This document shows, in pieces, positions 1-13,400 of a stretch of 64,000 nucleotides of DNA; the stretch's first letter is position 1, and the number at the start of each line of letters is the position of its first letter. Source of the DNA: Globodera rostochiensis (taxonomy: Eukaryota; Nematoda; Chromadorea; Rhabditida; Heteroderidae); NCBI GenBank assembly GCA_018350325.1, contig JAEVLN010000001.1:2903501-2967500 (forward strand). Direction: 5' to 3'. A program made the position numbers and the translations under genes. The notes under the pieces were generated by a model. That model was not told where the DNA came from and did no database searches. It saw only the letters and a list, made by a program, of their open reading frames with translations.

Positions 1-1569
1 AAGCTTGGCCGAGCATAATTATAATATGAAACTCTTCTTTATTGTTTATTCATTTTTTTTCCAAATTACCCCCCCCCCCCTTCCCCAATCCCTCGACTCC
101 CCCCTAACAACAAATTGATTGATCAATGCTTTTCAGACGGCGCGGTGGCTTCTATGCGCCGTACTGAACCGCCCGCGCGCGTATGTGTGTGATGTGAACG
201 GACGGAAGCTGGGATGATCAGTTGAGAATTGTAGACAGCTGCTATTTATCCAATTTTCGATCAGATCACCCCTACAAAATGTTTTGGCTTTGTTTTTTCA
301 AAAAAAAATTCATTAATTTGTAAGGCACACATTTGCCCTTGACTTCTGCCTGGGGATGATGCTACGGGTTTTCAATGGAAAATTCCGCCCCCCCCCCTTC
401 CCGTCTCCCATAAAACAAATTAGCACTATGGGTGGGTGGGTGGGGGGGGGGCAGAGGATGGATTGGATATCCTCGGGTCCCCCGCCCTCCTCCCCTCCAG
501 CGTTCCACCAATAGCACGAGCTGGTTTGGGCGCAGTGTCCCCTGCCGTGCGCAAGAAGTCCCCCCATTTTGAGGGGGATTTTCAATTGATTTTGCCCCCA
601 GGGGGCATGAGACAAACGCCTCGGGGGTGGGGGGGGGGACACTTTCACTCCCCCCCCCCCCCCCCACTGACTGATGGAGGGCAGCGAGCTCTCCTTTCTC
701 CCCCTCATTTATCCGTCGTCAGCACATCCATCGACTCCCCCCAAAATCCCTTAAGGATGGACTTTGGAGTGCCGCCCCCCCTCCCCCCTGAGGGGGCACA
801 TTTTGAGAGTCGAAAACTGTTTGTTCCGCCCTGGGGCAATTTTAATTGGTGGGATGAGACGATTAGTGCCGCTGCGGTTTTTTTTTTTTTGGTTGGGTGG
901 TGTGAAGAAGGCAGCAGCAGCAGCAGCGATCGCAAATCACCGCCAGCTGGGAAAAGGTCCCCGATCGGATGAGCCGTCCGTCCCTGGGGAACTCCAATGT
1001 TTCTGCTAGCAGCCCCAATCAACGGATTCACTTTCCCCTCCCCTCCGGCGACGGGGTCACATCCATCGGAACTGACTATACTTTCCAGCGGTCACAATTT
1101 GTTCCAGCGCCGCCCCGTAATTTTCCCTTTTTTCAAATATTTTATTTTATTTTTGACCATAGTGTTCGCCATTTTATCTGGTAAACATGTACCCAAATAA
1201 AAATAGAAAAACAAAAAAAAATGCCTCCCAACTTTCCCCACTGAACAAAACAAAAATCGGCACTCAATTTGCACAACAATTGTCTCGACGCGCGACTTAA
1301 TGGGGCGTCGTTTGCGCCCAGCGGCGTGTGCGCGCGCGTGCAGTACATATATATAACCTGCGCGCAATCGTGTTGGTGATTCATGCTTATATTCGTCGTT
1401 ATGCTAATCCCGATCATATTACTCATCAACGCGCTGCTGATCAGTGATCAGTGATCACATCCGCGGGAAGAGGAGGGCTTGCAATACGTCATAGTCCACA
1501 GAATAAATGCTTTTCCGGCTTGAGTTGTCGATTCCAAGCCGGACCCCGTTTTTGGTATTTGATACCTTC

Positions 1570-1700
1570 AAGTTCTCTGATCATTTCTTCTATTCGATTT
1601 TGGGTAACCGAAAATTTTCTGATCACTTCTTTTATTTGATCTTGGGTAACCGAAAATTTTCTGATCACTTCTTTTATTCGATTTTGGTAATCAAAAATTG
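1570..1700. repeat. ~45-bp tandem repeat, about 3 copies
   Basis: Three successive copies of a unit reading roughly TTTCTGATCACTTCTTTTAT then TTGATCTTGGGTAACCGAAA, with a few substitutions and a shortened last copy. Confidence 0.8.
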
Positions 1701-2689
1701 CCGATTATTTCTATCGGTCTGGTACATACGTAAATCCCCGGGTTCGGTTCAAAGTACTGGATTTGGATACCCAAAGATTTCCAGATCAATCAAACATAAT
1801 CCCGACTATTTTATTTTTCTAGAATTTCATCTTGTAAGATGAAACATTTTTAAACTCAATTAAAACCAAAAGACGAATTTCAATTGGCTTCAATGATTTT
1901 AATTAGGGACACTCCGTCCCCGAAATTTACGGGGAAACCGTGACCTTGGCATTTCCGACCACAATAAATTCAGTGCCCTGCTCCCACTCTATCTGAACTG
2001 GAGTCCAGTAAATTTAGGAAGCGGGGACGGGAATTCAAAATTTTAACGGGAACCGGGGAACCAATTTACGCCTTTCCCCGCTTCTGTTAAAAATCCCGTT
2101 GGGCCCAAATTAACGAGAATCCCCCGTACTTTTTGCCGCGGGCGTTCCGCTCCCGCCAAACTTTTTATGCAAAATGCGAACACCGGAGCGCACCATGCAC
2201 ATCACACAATTTCCTTTTTCCGGTTAAAACTTCATAAAATCACAATCACCGAGATCTCACTCACGATCAGCACTGGTGATTTGACGCGATATTTATTTAT
2301 TGGATTTGTGTGCCCCCTGGGGGGACATTTGTCAACCCAGCGCCGCCGCACCCCGCGCACCACAACCAACCAACCAACAAAATCCCCCCAAAACGAAACG
2401 ACGTCAGCATCATATCGCGCATCAGCAGCACACCGTTTGTTGATGATGAATGGGCGGGCATGAAGGAACGCACAACACATACACAATTGTTTGGGGGGGG
2501 GGGAGTGGGGAGCGCCTCCGGCAACAACAACATTATTTTTTGTTCACTGATGACCAATAATTGAAACAAAAATTGTGGGGGGGGGGGGTGGAGGACGGAC
2601 AACAACACAACAACAGGGAGTGCAGAGAAAGAGGGCAGCGTGCCGTCAAAACTTGCACACTGCATGCAGCACACACTGAAGGGTGCAGC

Positions 2690-2925
2690 ATGTGTGAGAC
2701 ATGAGAGAGCGAGGAGACTGCAGTCAAAGAGACTTGCATGGCGTGCACTGAGGCTGCAAGTCTGTGTGCGTTTGTTCGCAGAGAGAAATTATTGAATGGG
2801 CAGAGAGCGAGGAGACTGCAGTCAAAGAGACTTGCCTGGCGTGCACTGAGGCTGCAAGTCTGTGTGTGTCAGAGGTGGTGCATGCAGAGAGAAATGATGA
2901 ATGGGCTAGAGAATGCAGAGGAAGA
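2690..2925. repeat. 98-bp tandem duplication
   Basis: The block starting GAGAGCGAGGAGACTGCAGT at 2,705 recurs at 2,803. The copies share the downstream GTGCACTGAGGCTGCAAGTC core, and a partial third copy starts near 2,886. No gene is associated with it. Confidence 0.8.
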
Positions 2926-4539
2926 AAGAAGCTCAATGCCCTCCGGGCACAATGTGCTTCTTCTTCCCAATGTCCGGACTGTGATCCACTAATCCGATCC
3001 GTCGTCATCCGCTTCCCCCCAAATCCAAAATCCAATGTCATGGACAAATAATAATGCGCAAAGCCACTGACTGTCACCAGAATTTGCATACAGCGCTCAA
3101 GGGGACAACACTAAAAAATTAATGCAATTAAAGCAATTAAATGTGAATGGTTTCAGCCAGGACATGGGCTAGTAATTTATTTAGACGTCTAGAATATGTA
3201 AGTGAAATGTCTAATCATTTAAGCCTCCTAGCGTTGCGTTTTCGTCACACATTTCCCGTTGTATAAATACAACAAAAATTTGAATGTGTGCGCTGGTCCT
3301 GCCCATATATGTACGTACATACATTTATTTGAATCATTATTGATCAATGATCTCTGATCGGATCTGTTGATAGGACTATGCCCTAAAGGATCTATAAAGC
3401 ATTACCGGGACATTTTGTCATGCCCTTAAGGGGTCGTATGGAAGCCACTGCTAATCACCCATTCTAAACAAGCAACTTGGCGGTGTTTCCAATCATAAAT
3501 TATGTGATCTGAAAAATCCGAATTTTGGTTGAAGCTTAGCTTAGATTGCGCCCGGGGGGGTCAATCATCCCCCAAGGGTCATATGGAAGCACATGGCGGT
3601 GTTTCTTACCTAAATCATCAGTATAAAATCCGAATCTTTGTTATAATCTGATCGAAGCTTGGCTCAGATTGTGCCCCAGGGGGTCATCATTCCCCCAAGG
3701 GTCTCATATATGGAAGAAGCACTGTTTGCTGCTGATCTCACCCCCATTTTTTTTATTGAAAAGCAAATTTCAGAAATTCCTCCCCCCCCCCCCCCCGCCT
3801 CCTATTGCCGACCAGTTTTGTTGTGCAGCACACGGCGGGTATCGTCCGGTTCACAGTTGCGCGCGCTTCACACCCAATTTGCTCCGCAAAATTTCACTGC
3901 CCCCCGCGCTCCCATCCCCGCGGGGGGCGGGGGGAGCATTATGACCTTCAAGCACAAAAAAGTGCTGCTCAAAACCGTGTGCGTGTGTGTGACTTATGGC
4001 TGCCCAATGTGCGGCGGGCGAATCATTCCCATACAAAAAAACAAACAAATATTATATATAACGGATGTAAGCGCCGCCGCCGTCGCCGTCGGCGTCTTCC
4101 AATTTTCGGCACAAATTCCCAATTTTCGGCACAAATCAACCGCAAAAATTGGCTTTTCACTGCTCGGGCGGGGGGGAGATGGTCCGTTTGTGGTCCGGCT
4201 TAAAAAATCGCCGAATTTATAACCCATTCATTTCCTTCTGCTCCTCCTCCTTTTCATCTCCCCGCCCCTCAGGGGATTTTGCCTGCCGGCCTCCATCTCC
4301 TGCTGCTTGCTGCTGCTGCTGATCAGCAGAGAGTCCGACCGGAGATGAAATTCCAATACGCGCGGCGCGCATTCCACCAATTCATTCATCCAAATCCATC
4401 CGTTTCGCTGACGGACGGACGGACCGTTTGATCTTCTGCCCCGTTTTCACCATTTCCATATTCAATTCACATTCCATCATCAAACACGAATCTGTGATCA
4501 ACGCCCCGAGCCGAACCGAGCTTCATTCAAATAATCATT

Positions 4540-4820
4540 TAATTTTGATTGTTTTGGCTCCATCAAATTAATAAAATCTGTTTTGACCCCCCCCCCCCCC
4601 CTCCCATTTAAAATTTTGATTGTTTTTGGCTCAATCAAATTAATCAAATCAGTTTTGATCCCCCCCCCCTCCCTCCCATGCAAATAATCATAAAATTTTG
4701 ATCGTTTTTTGGCTCCATCGATCACCTAGTTTCGATCACCCCTCCCCCCTTTCCCCATTCAAATACATAAAATTTTAATTTTGGCTCAATAAAATTAATC
4801 AAATCAGTTTTGATCACCCT
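4540..4820. repeat. ~70-80-bp degenerate tandem repeat with poly-C spacers
   Basis: Four copies of a phrase reading AAAATTTTGATTGTTTTGGC then TCCATCAAATTAATCAAATC, the first two followed by a C-run of about 10 bases and the third by a shorter, interrupted C tract. The last copy runs into a strong hairpin (CCCTAGC at 4,817-4,823 paired with GCTAGGG at 4,853-4,859). Confidence 0.7.
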
Positions 4821-5149
4821 AGCATTGGCTTGGGTGTTAAGCTGATCACCACGCTAGGGCCGCGGATCCGATTCCCGCCCGGGGCTACTATTTTGCCTAT
4901 CTCATACTCTTCTCATATCAGCGGGACTCAATTTGTCCGGGCTCAGTTGTTCTCGCCAAATCGTAACTCTTTTATTTTTCACTGCAAAATTTCGCGTAAC
5001 AAACTTCCGCATTTAGTTGTCTTCTGATCACTCTCTGATTATATTTCATCGATCACTTTATCATGTTTTCGCCGATCAGTTTGTGATTTTTTTTCCAATC
5101 ACTTTTGATTTTTTTCCCTAAACACCGGCTGTATTTTCCGTTATTACTG

Positions 5150-5325
5150 ACTGATCATTAATGAATGGTTTTCCCCGATCACTTTTTGAATATGTTTTCT
5201 CTTATCACTTTGACCGGTCATTAATGATTTCATTTTCCCTGATCACTTTGACTGATCATTAATGATTTCATTTTCCCTGATCACTTTGACTGATCATTAA
5301 TGATTTCATTTTCGCTGATCACTTT
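5150..5325. repeat. ~41-bp tandem repeat rich in TGATCA
   Basis: Four near-identical units of TTTGACTGATCATTAATGAT followed by TTCATTTTCCCTGATCAC. The internal copies are almost perfect. Confidence 0.85.
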
Positions 5326-7129
5326 TATTGCTTCCAATCGAATCTGGGGCATCTGCCGCTGATTGTGAGCGAAACAAAGAAGGCGGCGCGCGGCGCCAAA
5401 ATTTTGTTTTTGTGTGTGTGTTTAAGAGTTTGCACAAAGCGAATTTCTTTTGCATCATCGGGCGGCAATTCATTAAAACGATCGTTCATTTTATTTGCTG
5501 AAGTTTTATGACACTTTTTTTCCCGCCGCACATCATTAACAAATAGTAAGTGCCTTTTTCTGCAATTTTTAGAGCATAGCAAATTTGTTTTTGTTGCATT
5601 TTTAAGCCAAAATTTCTGTTTCTGGATAAAAAAAGCAAAAATTTTAGTCCGATTTTGATCAATGGTTGAAGAATCAGATCACGATTGATAGCTTCTGATC
5701 AGATTTGATCAAAGCTTTCAGCCATTGAATTTTCTGGACAAAAGATCAGATCGCTTCGCTTTCGTTCCACATAGATCTGGTCAGTTAGGTTTGTTCAGGC
5801 GATCAGTTACTTTTCTAATCAAAAAACATTTTTCAAAATGTGTAAAATTTATCAAAAATGCAAATTCAATGGCCAATTTGCATAAAATGTTTCGATCGGA
5901 GATGTTGCAGACGCACAAATCAGCCCCCTAATTAGTCCAACAAACTTCGCGCGCGCGCGAGCGCCCGCTTGCGTTTTCTGCTTGCACAGAATTCAGCGCC
6001 TGCGGCGCGTAAAACAACGGCTCACCCACACAAATTTGTGGGGGTGAGGAGAATCAATTGGCTGCGCAATTAGAAAAGTGTCATTTTTGTCAATTTCATT
6101 TCACCTTTGGGCGCGCGCGCGCGCGCGGCGCATCCTCCACCACTTTTTTCTTGCCCCAGGGGGGGGGGGGGGAGGAGAATCCAGAATTTACAAAAATGAC
6201 CCCCCCCCCCTCCCCTCGGGGGCAACGAAGAAGCCCCCGCAAGGAAACCGGATGGTCCGACCGGTCGCGCAGATGACTGACCGACCATCTTCACAACCCA
6301 CAATCAGCAACATGGCGTGGTGCATCATCTTTTTTGTACAATTCCGCCCCGCCATCACAAAAATCGTCGCATAATTCTGTCCCCTTTGCCCCCCCCCCCG
6401 AACCTTTCGCCTAATGCATTTTTTTTTGCCGGGGGCGGGGGCAGAGCGGGTAGGGACTGAAAATGACAAATTACAACATGCGCAAAGCTTCACACTTTGC
6501 GCAAAGAGAGAGCCCTCCTGATGAGATCCAGGCGGATGATCAGAGCCCCTGATCAGCAAGCAGAGTGCACCCAAATTTTGAATTAAAATAGGGATTATTG
6601 GACTAGCCAATTTTGTGTTTAACGAATTTAGGCTTAGAAAACTGTCCAAAAAGTTGAAAATGAATGCGCAAAGTTTTTTTAGACAACAAATTTTCGGTCG
6701 CGCAAAGTCTTTGCCTGAACTGATCTGATTCTTAGGTAAAGCATCATTTATTTTGATCAGTGGTGATTGAGACCGTTCATTGATCGGCGCTTCAACAAAA
6801 ATTTATTCAATTTTATCTTAAAAGATTTGTTTGTATTCTTTTGCACGCGAAAACTCCCCGAGGAGACGTTTGAAAGCAGATGTATGTGACATCTCGATTT
6901 TGGGCGTTATTGCCCGAAGCACAAAACTCCCTTTGGGCGTTATTATTGCCCGAAACACAAGCCACAACGGCCACTGACTGACCAAAATGAGCAGCTTCTT
7001 CCCATAAAACAATGCGTTGATGGGAAGAATGGATACAAATAATGGCGGGGATTAGCATAGTATTTGATCATCGGACACCGATCAACCACTCGTTACATCT
7101 TTTTCCTCCAAAATCCTCCCCCTTTTGTT

Positions 7130-7260
7130 TGTGCCGCTTGAAGGCAAAAGCTGATCAGAATGCCCTGAGGGCCCGCTTTGAGCAGGTGCCGCAATCTTTT
7201 GTTTGTTGTTTGAAGGCAAAAGCTGATCAGAATTCCCTAAGGGCTCTGATCAGGTGCCCC
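7130..7260. repeat. ~66-bp direct repeat with GGCAAAAGCTGATCAGAAT
   Basis: Two good copies (about 7,141 and 7,213) of GAAGGCAAAAGCTGATCAGA followed by CCCTGAGGGC or CCCTAAGGGC. A more distant third copy lies near 7,336. Confidence 0.7.
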
Positions 7261-7878
7261 ACTTTTTGCCAATGTATATATATATTCTATTCCATGTGAT
7301 GTGTGTTTGGTTTACAGTCATTTATTTCTTCCTTGAGGGCAAAAGTGACCAAAATGCCCGGAGGTCAACTGATCAGTGTCGTCAACCGATTTTTTTGTTG
7401 TTGCTTAATTTATACGGTAATATGCTGTTTCCGGATGGGATTGACATTATTTAACACGTTATGATCACAAAGAAAGCATGAACCGATGATTAGTTTAATT
7501 TGATTTTAAATTCTAAAATCGGTGATTTTTTGGTGAAAATTTGAGTTTTTCTAATCACTGTCCAGCAGCTGCCCCGGGGGGGGGGGGCGGCGGTGCTGTC
7601 GGTGGTAGAGGTGTGCACCGCGCCGCGCCGCGCCGCGCCATGTGTCGCCCCCCTTTCTCCGATGATCAACCAATCATTCATTCATCAAATGGTTGATCAA
7701 ATAGGGAATAAATCCAATCAGCAAGGTTGGACCAGCAGCACCGCAGTGGTGGAGGTAGTGGCGGGTGTGGAACAGGTTCCGTTCATCTACCACCCCAATC
7801 ACTCCCCGGATGTGTTTGTTGTCCACACAAATTTGGTGGGAAAACTGGAGCAATTTTGGGTGTTTTGCATTTGCCTTT

Positions 7879-8190
7879 GCTTTTTGATTTGTTTCCCCCC
7901 CCCCCACCGCTTTGCTCCGCTTGGCTTCTGATCAGCACCCGGCTTTATAAGGCAAAATTAATTTGCTGCTCTGATCAGTGATCACATTTGTAGATAGTTT
8001 ATAAAAAACATTTGCACAATTTGTCAATCTTTAAAGGCATTAGGCATTAATTTTGCTTTTTGATTTGTTCCCCGCTTAGCTCGGCTTCTGGACAAAATTA
8101 ATTTGCTGTTGATCATTGATCACACTTATCAGAGAGTTCAGAAAAAATATTTGCACAATTTGTGGGTGCTTTTAAGAGGCAAAGCATTAA
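7879..8190. repeat. ~150-bp tandem duplication
   Basis: The block at 7,879-8,035 (TTTTGATTTGTTCC, then CAAAATTAATTTGCTG, TGATCACA and ATTTGCACAATTTGT) is repeated in diverged form at 8,055-8,190. It lies just upstream of the first exon of the Pro-rich gene, so it could overlap that gene's promoter. Confidence 0.65.
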
Positions 8191-8380
8191 TTTTGATAGG
8201 GATCGGGCGATCAGAAAGCGTCAAACGATTAATTTTTATTAAAAAAAAAGTTTCTCGTGCAATAATTCAGGCATTTTGATCATATTTCACACGATTTCCG
8301 AACAATTGTCGGCACCCAGCCCCCGCGCATTCGCTATTTTTGGCCGCCAAAGTGGTGGTGGCGGTGCATTCCGCCCCTTT

Positions 8381-10393
8381 ATGCGGCGCCACGGAAGCGC
8401 CAACAGCAGCGGAATCCGTTGGTTGCCTCCGGCACATTTGCAACAATTTGGCCAAGCCGTCAAGCAGCAACAGCACCAACTGTTGCTGCTCATTGGACTG
8501 CTCGTCGTCGCCGCGCCGTGGCACATTCCGGCGGTTGAAGCGGTAAGTTTGGCAATTAGTGCCAAAAAATTTTTTTTGAATGAAAACTTGATCCAAAGTC
8601 GCGGCCGCATCATTTGATGTAGAGTTGACTGGGATCAGGATCCCGGCCGGGCTCGGTTGGGATTATCCCGATTTTTGAAATCCCTATCCTGATCCCGGTT
8701 TTCAAAAAAAATCAAAATCCTTGTTCCGGGTTTTTGAAAATCAAAATCCTGGTCTCGGTTCTTGAAAAATCGTAATCCCGAACCCTATTCCGGATGCTCT
8801 GATCAAATTCTTAAGAAAAGGTGTTGAAAATTAGACCAGCAAAATGTTCCAATTGCTTTTTGTAGCAGCACGTGCTCGCCACGTCCGGGGTCGGCAAAAA
8901 CCATTTGCACGGCATCCACCGTATCGGAGGCGCCAATGCCGGCGGAGACCGGAGCAGCGAGGACGAGCAGCAGTTGCTGGAACATCGGCATCTGCGGCAC
9001 ATTGCCTCCACACCGGGCGTTGATGGGCGGCATGGCCGAAAGCATGGCGTTCAGGTGTGGTACACGGCACATTTTGTTGTTGGGCCGCCCCAATTAGCCC
9101 TAACAACTCAATTTTTAGGATGTTGTTGAGGCCGGGCAGACAGAAATGGACGCGCGTCGATCACATAATCGACGTCAGCCATTGATTGTGCATGGCGGTG
9201 TTGAACCGAGGCCGCCGCCCACGGCGCGACGGGCGCCGGTACGCTTTCAACACAATTTTAAATGTTTCAAAATTTTTTGAATTTTAAATGTTTCAAAATT
9301 TGCGTCGATTAAATTCAGAGATCACACTCACTGATCAGATCAATAGAGTAAGATTAGACAGATCACTCACTGACTAGAACCATAAAGGAGAAAGGTCATT
9401 ATTAGAGCTCCGGACTTACGGACCGATCGAGATTTCGAAGAATTTCGATCGAAAAGTACCGAGAGTTCGATCGAGAATTCGATCGTCTGGGCTCTAATGA
9501 TTAACAGGGCACATCAATCATATCAGGATCTTTATCATCAGATAGTTTCATATACCGAGATCAGTCAAACCACTCTAATCAAGATCAGCAGACCAACCAA
9601 TCAGTTCATGTGTGATTGATCAGTCGTCATGTTTAAGGTTGCGCTGCTGCCAACTCAGGAGGCGCCCAGTCCGGTGCGCGCCGGCGACCTCCAGCGCATG
9701 TCGTCCGCTGAAGCGGAAGTGCTGGCGCGGCGTCTGCTCGCCCAAGCGGAACGCCTAGCGGCGGAGAGACGACGCGCGGGCGGCGGCGCCGGCGGCGGTC
9801 GGACTAGGTTTGCGGTCAAACGCGGTTAAATTTTGGGCACAATTTAAACGCCTTTTAACCCCCCAGGCACGCGTCTACAACACTTCCGCCGCCTCCACCC
9901 ACAACGCCTGCGGAGGAGGAAACGCCGCCGCCGGCGGCGACCGCCGACCCGTCGCTGCGGCGTATGGAACGGTGGCAGGCGCGTTGGCGCAAAATTGGGC
10001 CGCTGATTGGGCACAATAATGCGACGGACGTCGCCGCGGCACCGGCGCCGCTTCGGCGCCTTCGCTTAGTGCAGCGGCGCAAAATTTTTGGCGCGCCGGT
10101 AAGGGTTTGTTGGTGTACGCCTTGAAGATGCGTGCTTGAAACCCGAAAAAAATTTTGCTCCAGGGAAGGCCAACGGACGTTGTGCCACCACCAACACCAT
10201 CATTGGAACGGCCAGCAAACACGCTGTTGTCAACATTGTTGACGACAACGGCATCAACTACAACAACTACAACAGAACCAACAACTACCGAAACTACCGT
10301 AACCGCTACAATAGCGCAAGAAGTCACCACGAGGACACGCCAATTGCACGGACAACGGCATCAACAGATGAAGCAGCAGCCCGTAGACGATGC

Positions 10394-10469
<76 letters not shown>

Positions 10470-13400
10470 CGGCACGAAGGTCGTTTAAAAATTGTACCAA
10501 ATTTTTGGCATACTGTAGTTCTCTCAGCTGGGCGGCTTACGGTAGAGCGTTCTTTTGTAATCCGTGCGCATTTTTGAATTTAACAATCGACAAAAACAGG
10601 TGCCGAGCAGTTCGACTTTGGCACAGAATTGGCGCCGCATGTGCACAGGCGTGCCAAACAGCCGGGCCTGCCTGGCGGTGAGCAACAGCCGCGCGCCTAC
10701 GGACCCGCATTGCGTGCACTGCGCGATCGGCATCGACAACGCTTTGAGGTTTTTGGCGTCAAACTTCAAAAATTTTTCAATGAACAAAAACATCGCCGAC
10801 AAATTCAGTCTAACGGAAAGCATCGAAGGCTGCCCCAGCCGGTGTTCAGTGGTCCGCTGTTGTCCGCCGGCGGCGCCGGTGGTCCGGACCGTCAGTTTGG
10901 CTTGCGCACCGCCGAACTTGCCGGCCCCGAGGGCAATGCAAACCGGCTGGAAGGTGAGTGTGATTTTAAACGGCTTTTTTAAATGTTTTAAATGTTTAAA
11001 TTATTTTTTAAAGAATTGGTGGCCGCCACTGAACAGACGACGACGACAATAAGTCGGAGACCGCCTGCACAGGTTGGTGCACAAAAATGGTTTCATTATT
11101 TTTTTAGGGTTTGTTTCCGACCCCGAATCCCGACTTTTTTGAATTTTTCGGGGACTCCGAACCCCGGCTTTTTTGGGATTTTCGCGATTTTTAGTGGGAA
11201 AAACTCCGAGCCCCGACTTTTTTTCGACCTTTCCTGCCCCGAGGGGTCGGGGAGACCAACCCCCAGTTTTTTTGGTGCCCGTGTTAATTTGGTGGCAAAA
11301 AAATAGCCCTCGCCGGTGGAACAACGGCGCTTCCGGTTGGCGCCTAACAAAGTGGTGTTCCGGCCACGTTTGCGCATCCGACGGCCCGGCCAACCGAGTC
11401 CCGGCACCGCACCGGCGCCAGACTCGCTGCTGCCGCAGTCGTCGCCGCCCATCACGCCTGTTGTGCACGGCGCAGACCAGCAGCCGCAGTCGGCACGGCC
11501 CATCGAGCTGCCCGCGTTGGCACCGCTCAAGCCGGAGCCGGAGGAAACGCGTGAGTGTATTAACGTAGGGGACAAAACGTCTATGATGGGGTGACGAAAT
11601 GTCCAGGAAGCGAAACGGAGGGGGGCGGTGACGAAATGGGATGAAACGTCGGGGAGGGGGCAGGGCAAGGGACGAAATGTAATCGTCGGACATATGATTT
11701 GTCCAGGGGCAACGGGGGGGGGGGAGAGAGTGACGAAATGTCCTGGGGCCGAAACGGCGATGTAGGGTGACGAAGTGTCCTGAGGACGAAACGGCGAAGG
11801 GGGGTGACGAAATGTCTTGGGGAACGAAACCTCGAGGCTGGTGGAGGGTGGGCAGGGGAGGGGACAAATGTAGTCGTCGGACAAAAATGCCATGGCACAG
11901 TCTTTTCAATTCCGTTTTGTTTATGCTTAGCCGCGCCGGTGCCTGTTCCGCCGGCCCCTCCGGAGCCGCCTCCAACCGCGCCGCCTCCAACTCCCTCGCC
12001 GCCGCCACCCCCTCCGGAAACGCCGGCCACAACGGTACCAACACCGCCTCCGGCACCCCCGCCACAGCCGGCAATGGAAATCGGCTCGGTGGGTGAACAG
12101 CCGCCGCAAGTCATCCCCGCAGGCGGACCGCCGCCCACGGAAGCGCCAACGACGACGCCGTTGCCGACCACAACAGAAACCGCGACGACAGCGACGACGA
12201 CGACGACAAGCGAAGATGCCGCTTTTCAGGTCTCGAGCTGATCAACAGATTAGAATGATTGGACTAATTCCCGGCACTGGGAATCTTCGAGAGTGGCTTA
12301 AAAACCTAAGACTTTTGGTGCCTGCCGAAAATGTCAAAACCATTTTTACCAAAATGCTTTTCCAGGACAGTGGCATTGTGTTGGGCGGTGGAACGCCTGA
12401 AGACAGTGGATCCGGAAGCGGACTGGTGGGCGGAGGTGCGGATCTGGGCAGTGGGTCCGGAAGCGGACTCGGCGGAGGTCCGGACCCGGCCAGTGGGTCC
12501 GGAAACGGACTGGTTGGCGGAGGCGCGGATTCAGGCAGTGCTTCCGGAAGCGGACTCGGCGGAGGTCCGGACCCGGCCAGTGGGTCCGGAAACGGACTGG
12601 TTGGCGGAGGCGCGGATTCAGGCAGTGCTTCCGGAAGCGGACTGGTCGGCGGAGGCGCGGACCCGGGCCCGTTGCCGCCCGGGTTTTCTGAGGCCGGCTC
12701 AGGCTCCATTGGCGGCGGCGGCGGTACTGAAGATAGCGCGTTGAGTTTTGGGGTAAGAAATGCGAAAATTTTAAAAAATTTTTGACTTTAAATTACGAAT
12801 TTTACCAGGAATTGGGCACACCGCCTCCGGGCTTCAAGGAGGCCTTTGGACTGAACGGTGTGGAGACCAACTGGGGCGGAAGTTCAAGCAGTAGCAGTAG
12901 TAGCAGCGTTGTGCCACCAGTGCCTACCGCAACCGTAGCACCGCCGACGATACCAACAACAACTACGGTAGCAACAACGCCAGCAGCAGCAACAACTACG
13001 GTAGGTTGGCGCGCCATCGAAAAAGCAGAAAAATTTGAAATTGGAAATTTTGGCATTTTTCCAGCCTCCAACAACGACGGCAGCTCCCCCTCCTCCTCCG
13101 CCTCCACCGCCCCCACCACCGTAAGAATTTTTTCATAAAATTAAAATTAAAAATATATATTTTTTTCTTAGACCTCCGCCTACACCTCCACCTCCACCGT
13201 ATGCGCCATCATTTTGTTTTTGTTGAAATTTTAGTGATTTTTCAAAATTTTCAACGTATAGGCCTCCACCGGCGCATGTGCCAGCACCACCGGCACCACC
13301 GGAAGAATTTATGATTCCGGAAAATTCCGGACTGCGTCCGGTATCGCCGCCAAAGGAATTTGAAGGCGGTGGCGGCTTTGGCTCCTTTGGAGGAGGCGGC

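Larger units (their letters stand above)
1..8380. other. Gene-free repeat-rich flank
   Basis: I see no exon chain with coherent phase here on either strand. Open frames are short, and most arise from poly-C/poly-G runs and CA/GC-rich low complexity (for example around 440-680, 2,300-2,600 and 3,780-4,200). The DNA holds several local tandem repeats listed separately, many TGATCA palindromes, and short CCCC-(S)-GGGG palindromes. A reading frame near 7,660-7,930 opens with an ATG but lacks splice partners or a recognisable domain. A 5' UTR or distant promoter of the gene starting at 8,381 could lie in the last kilobase, but nothing in the sequence marks it. Confidence 0.7.

Noticed and set aside
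436..972. ORF of 178 codons on the plus strand
   Set aside because: Made of poly-G/poly-C runs and GC-rich low complexity with no domain, signal or splice context.
4817..4890. A tRNA-like segment with an A-box-like TGGCTTGGGTG and B-box-like GGATCCGATTCC
   Set aside because: The T-arm has a mismatch at the conserved 53-61 pair, no acceptor stem can be formed, and the stronger fold is a different hairpin (CCCTAGC/GCTAGGG).
10254..10475. Minus-strand poly-Leu ORF
   Set aside because: Antisense of the CAA/polyglutamine exon, which fits the phased plus-strand gene.
11001..12171. Minus-strand ORFs of 196-357 codons opposite the Pro-rich gene
   Set aside because: Shadows of GC-rich Pro/Gly codons; the plus-strand exons have consistent phase and splice sites and these do not.
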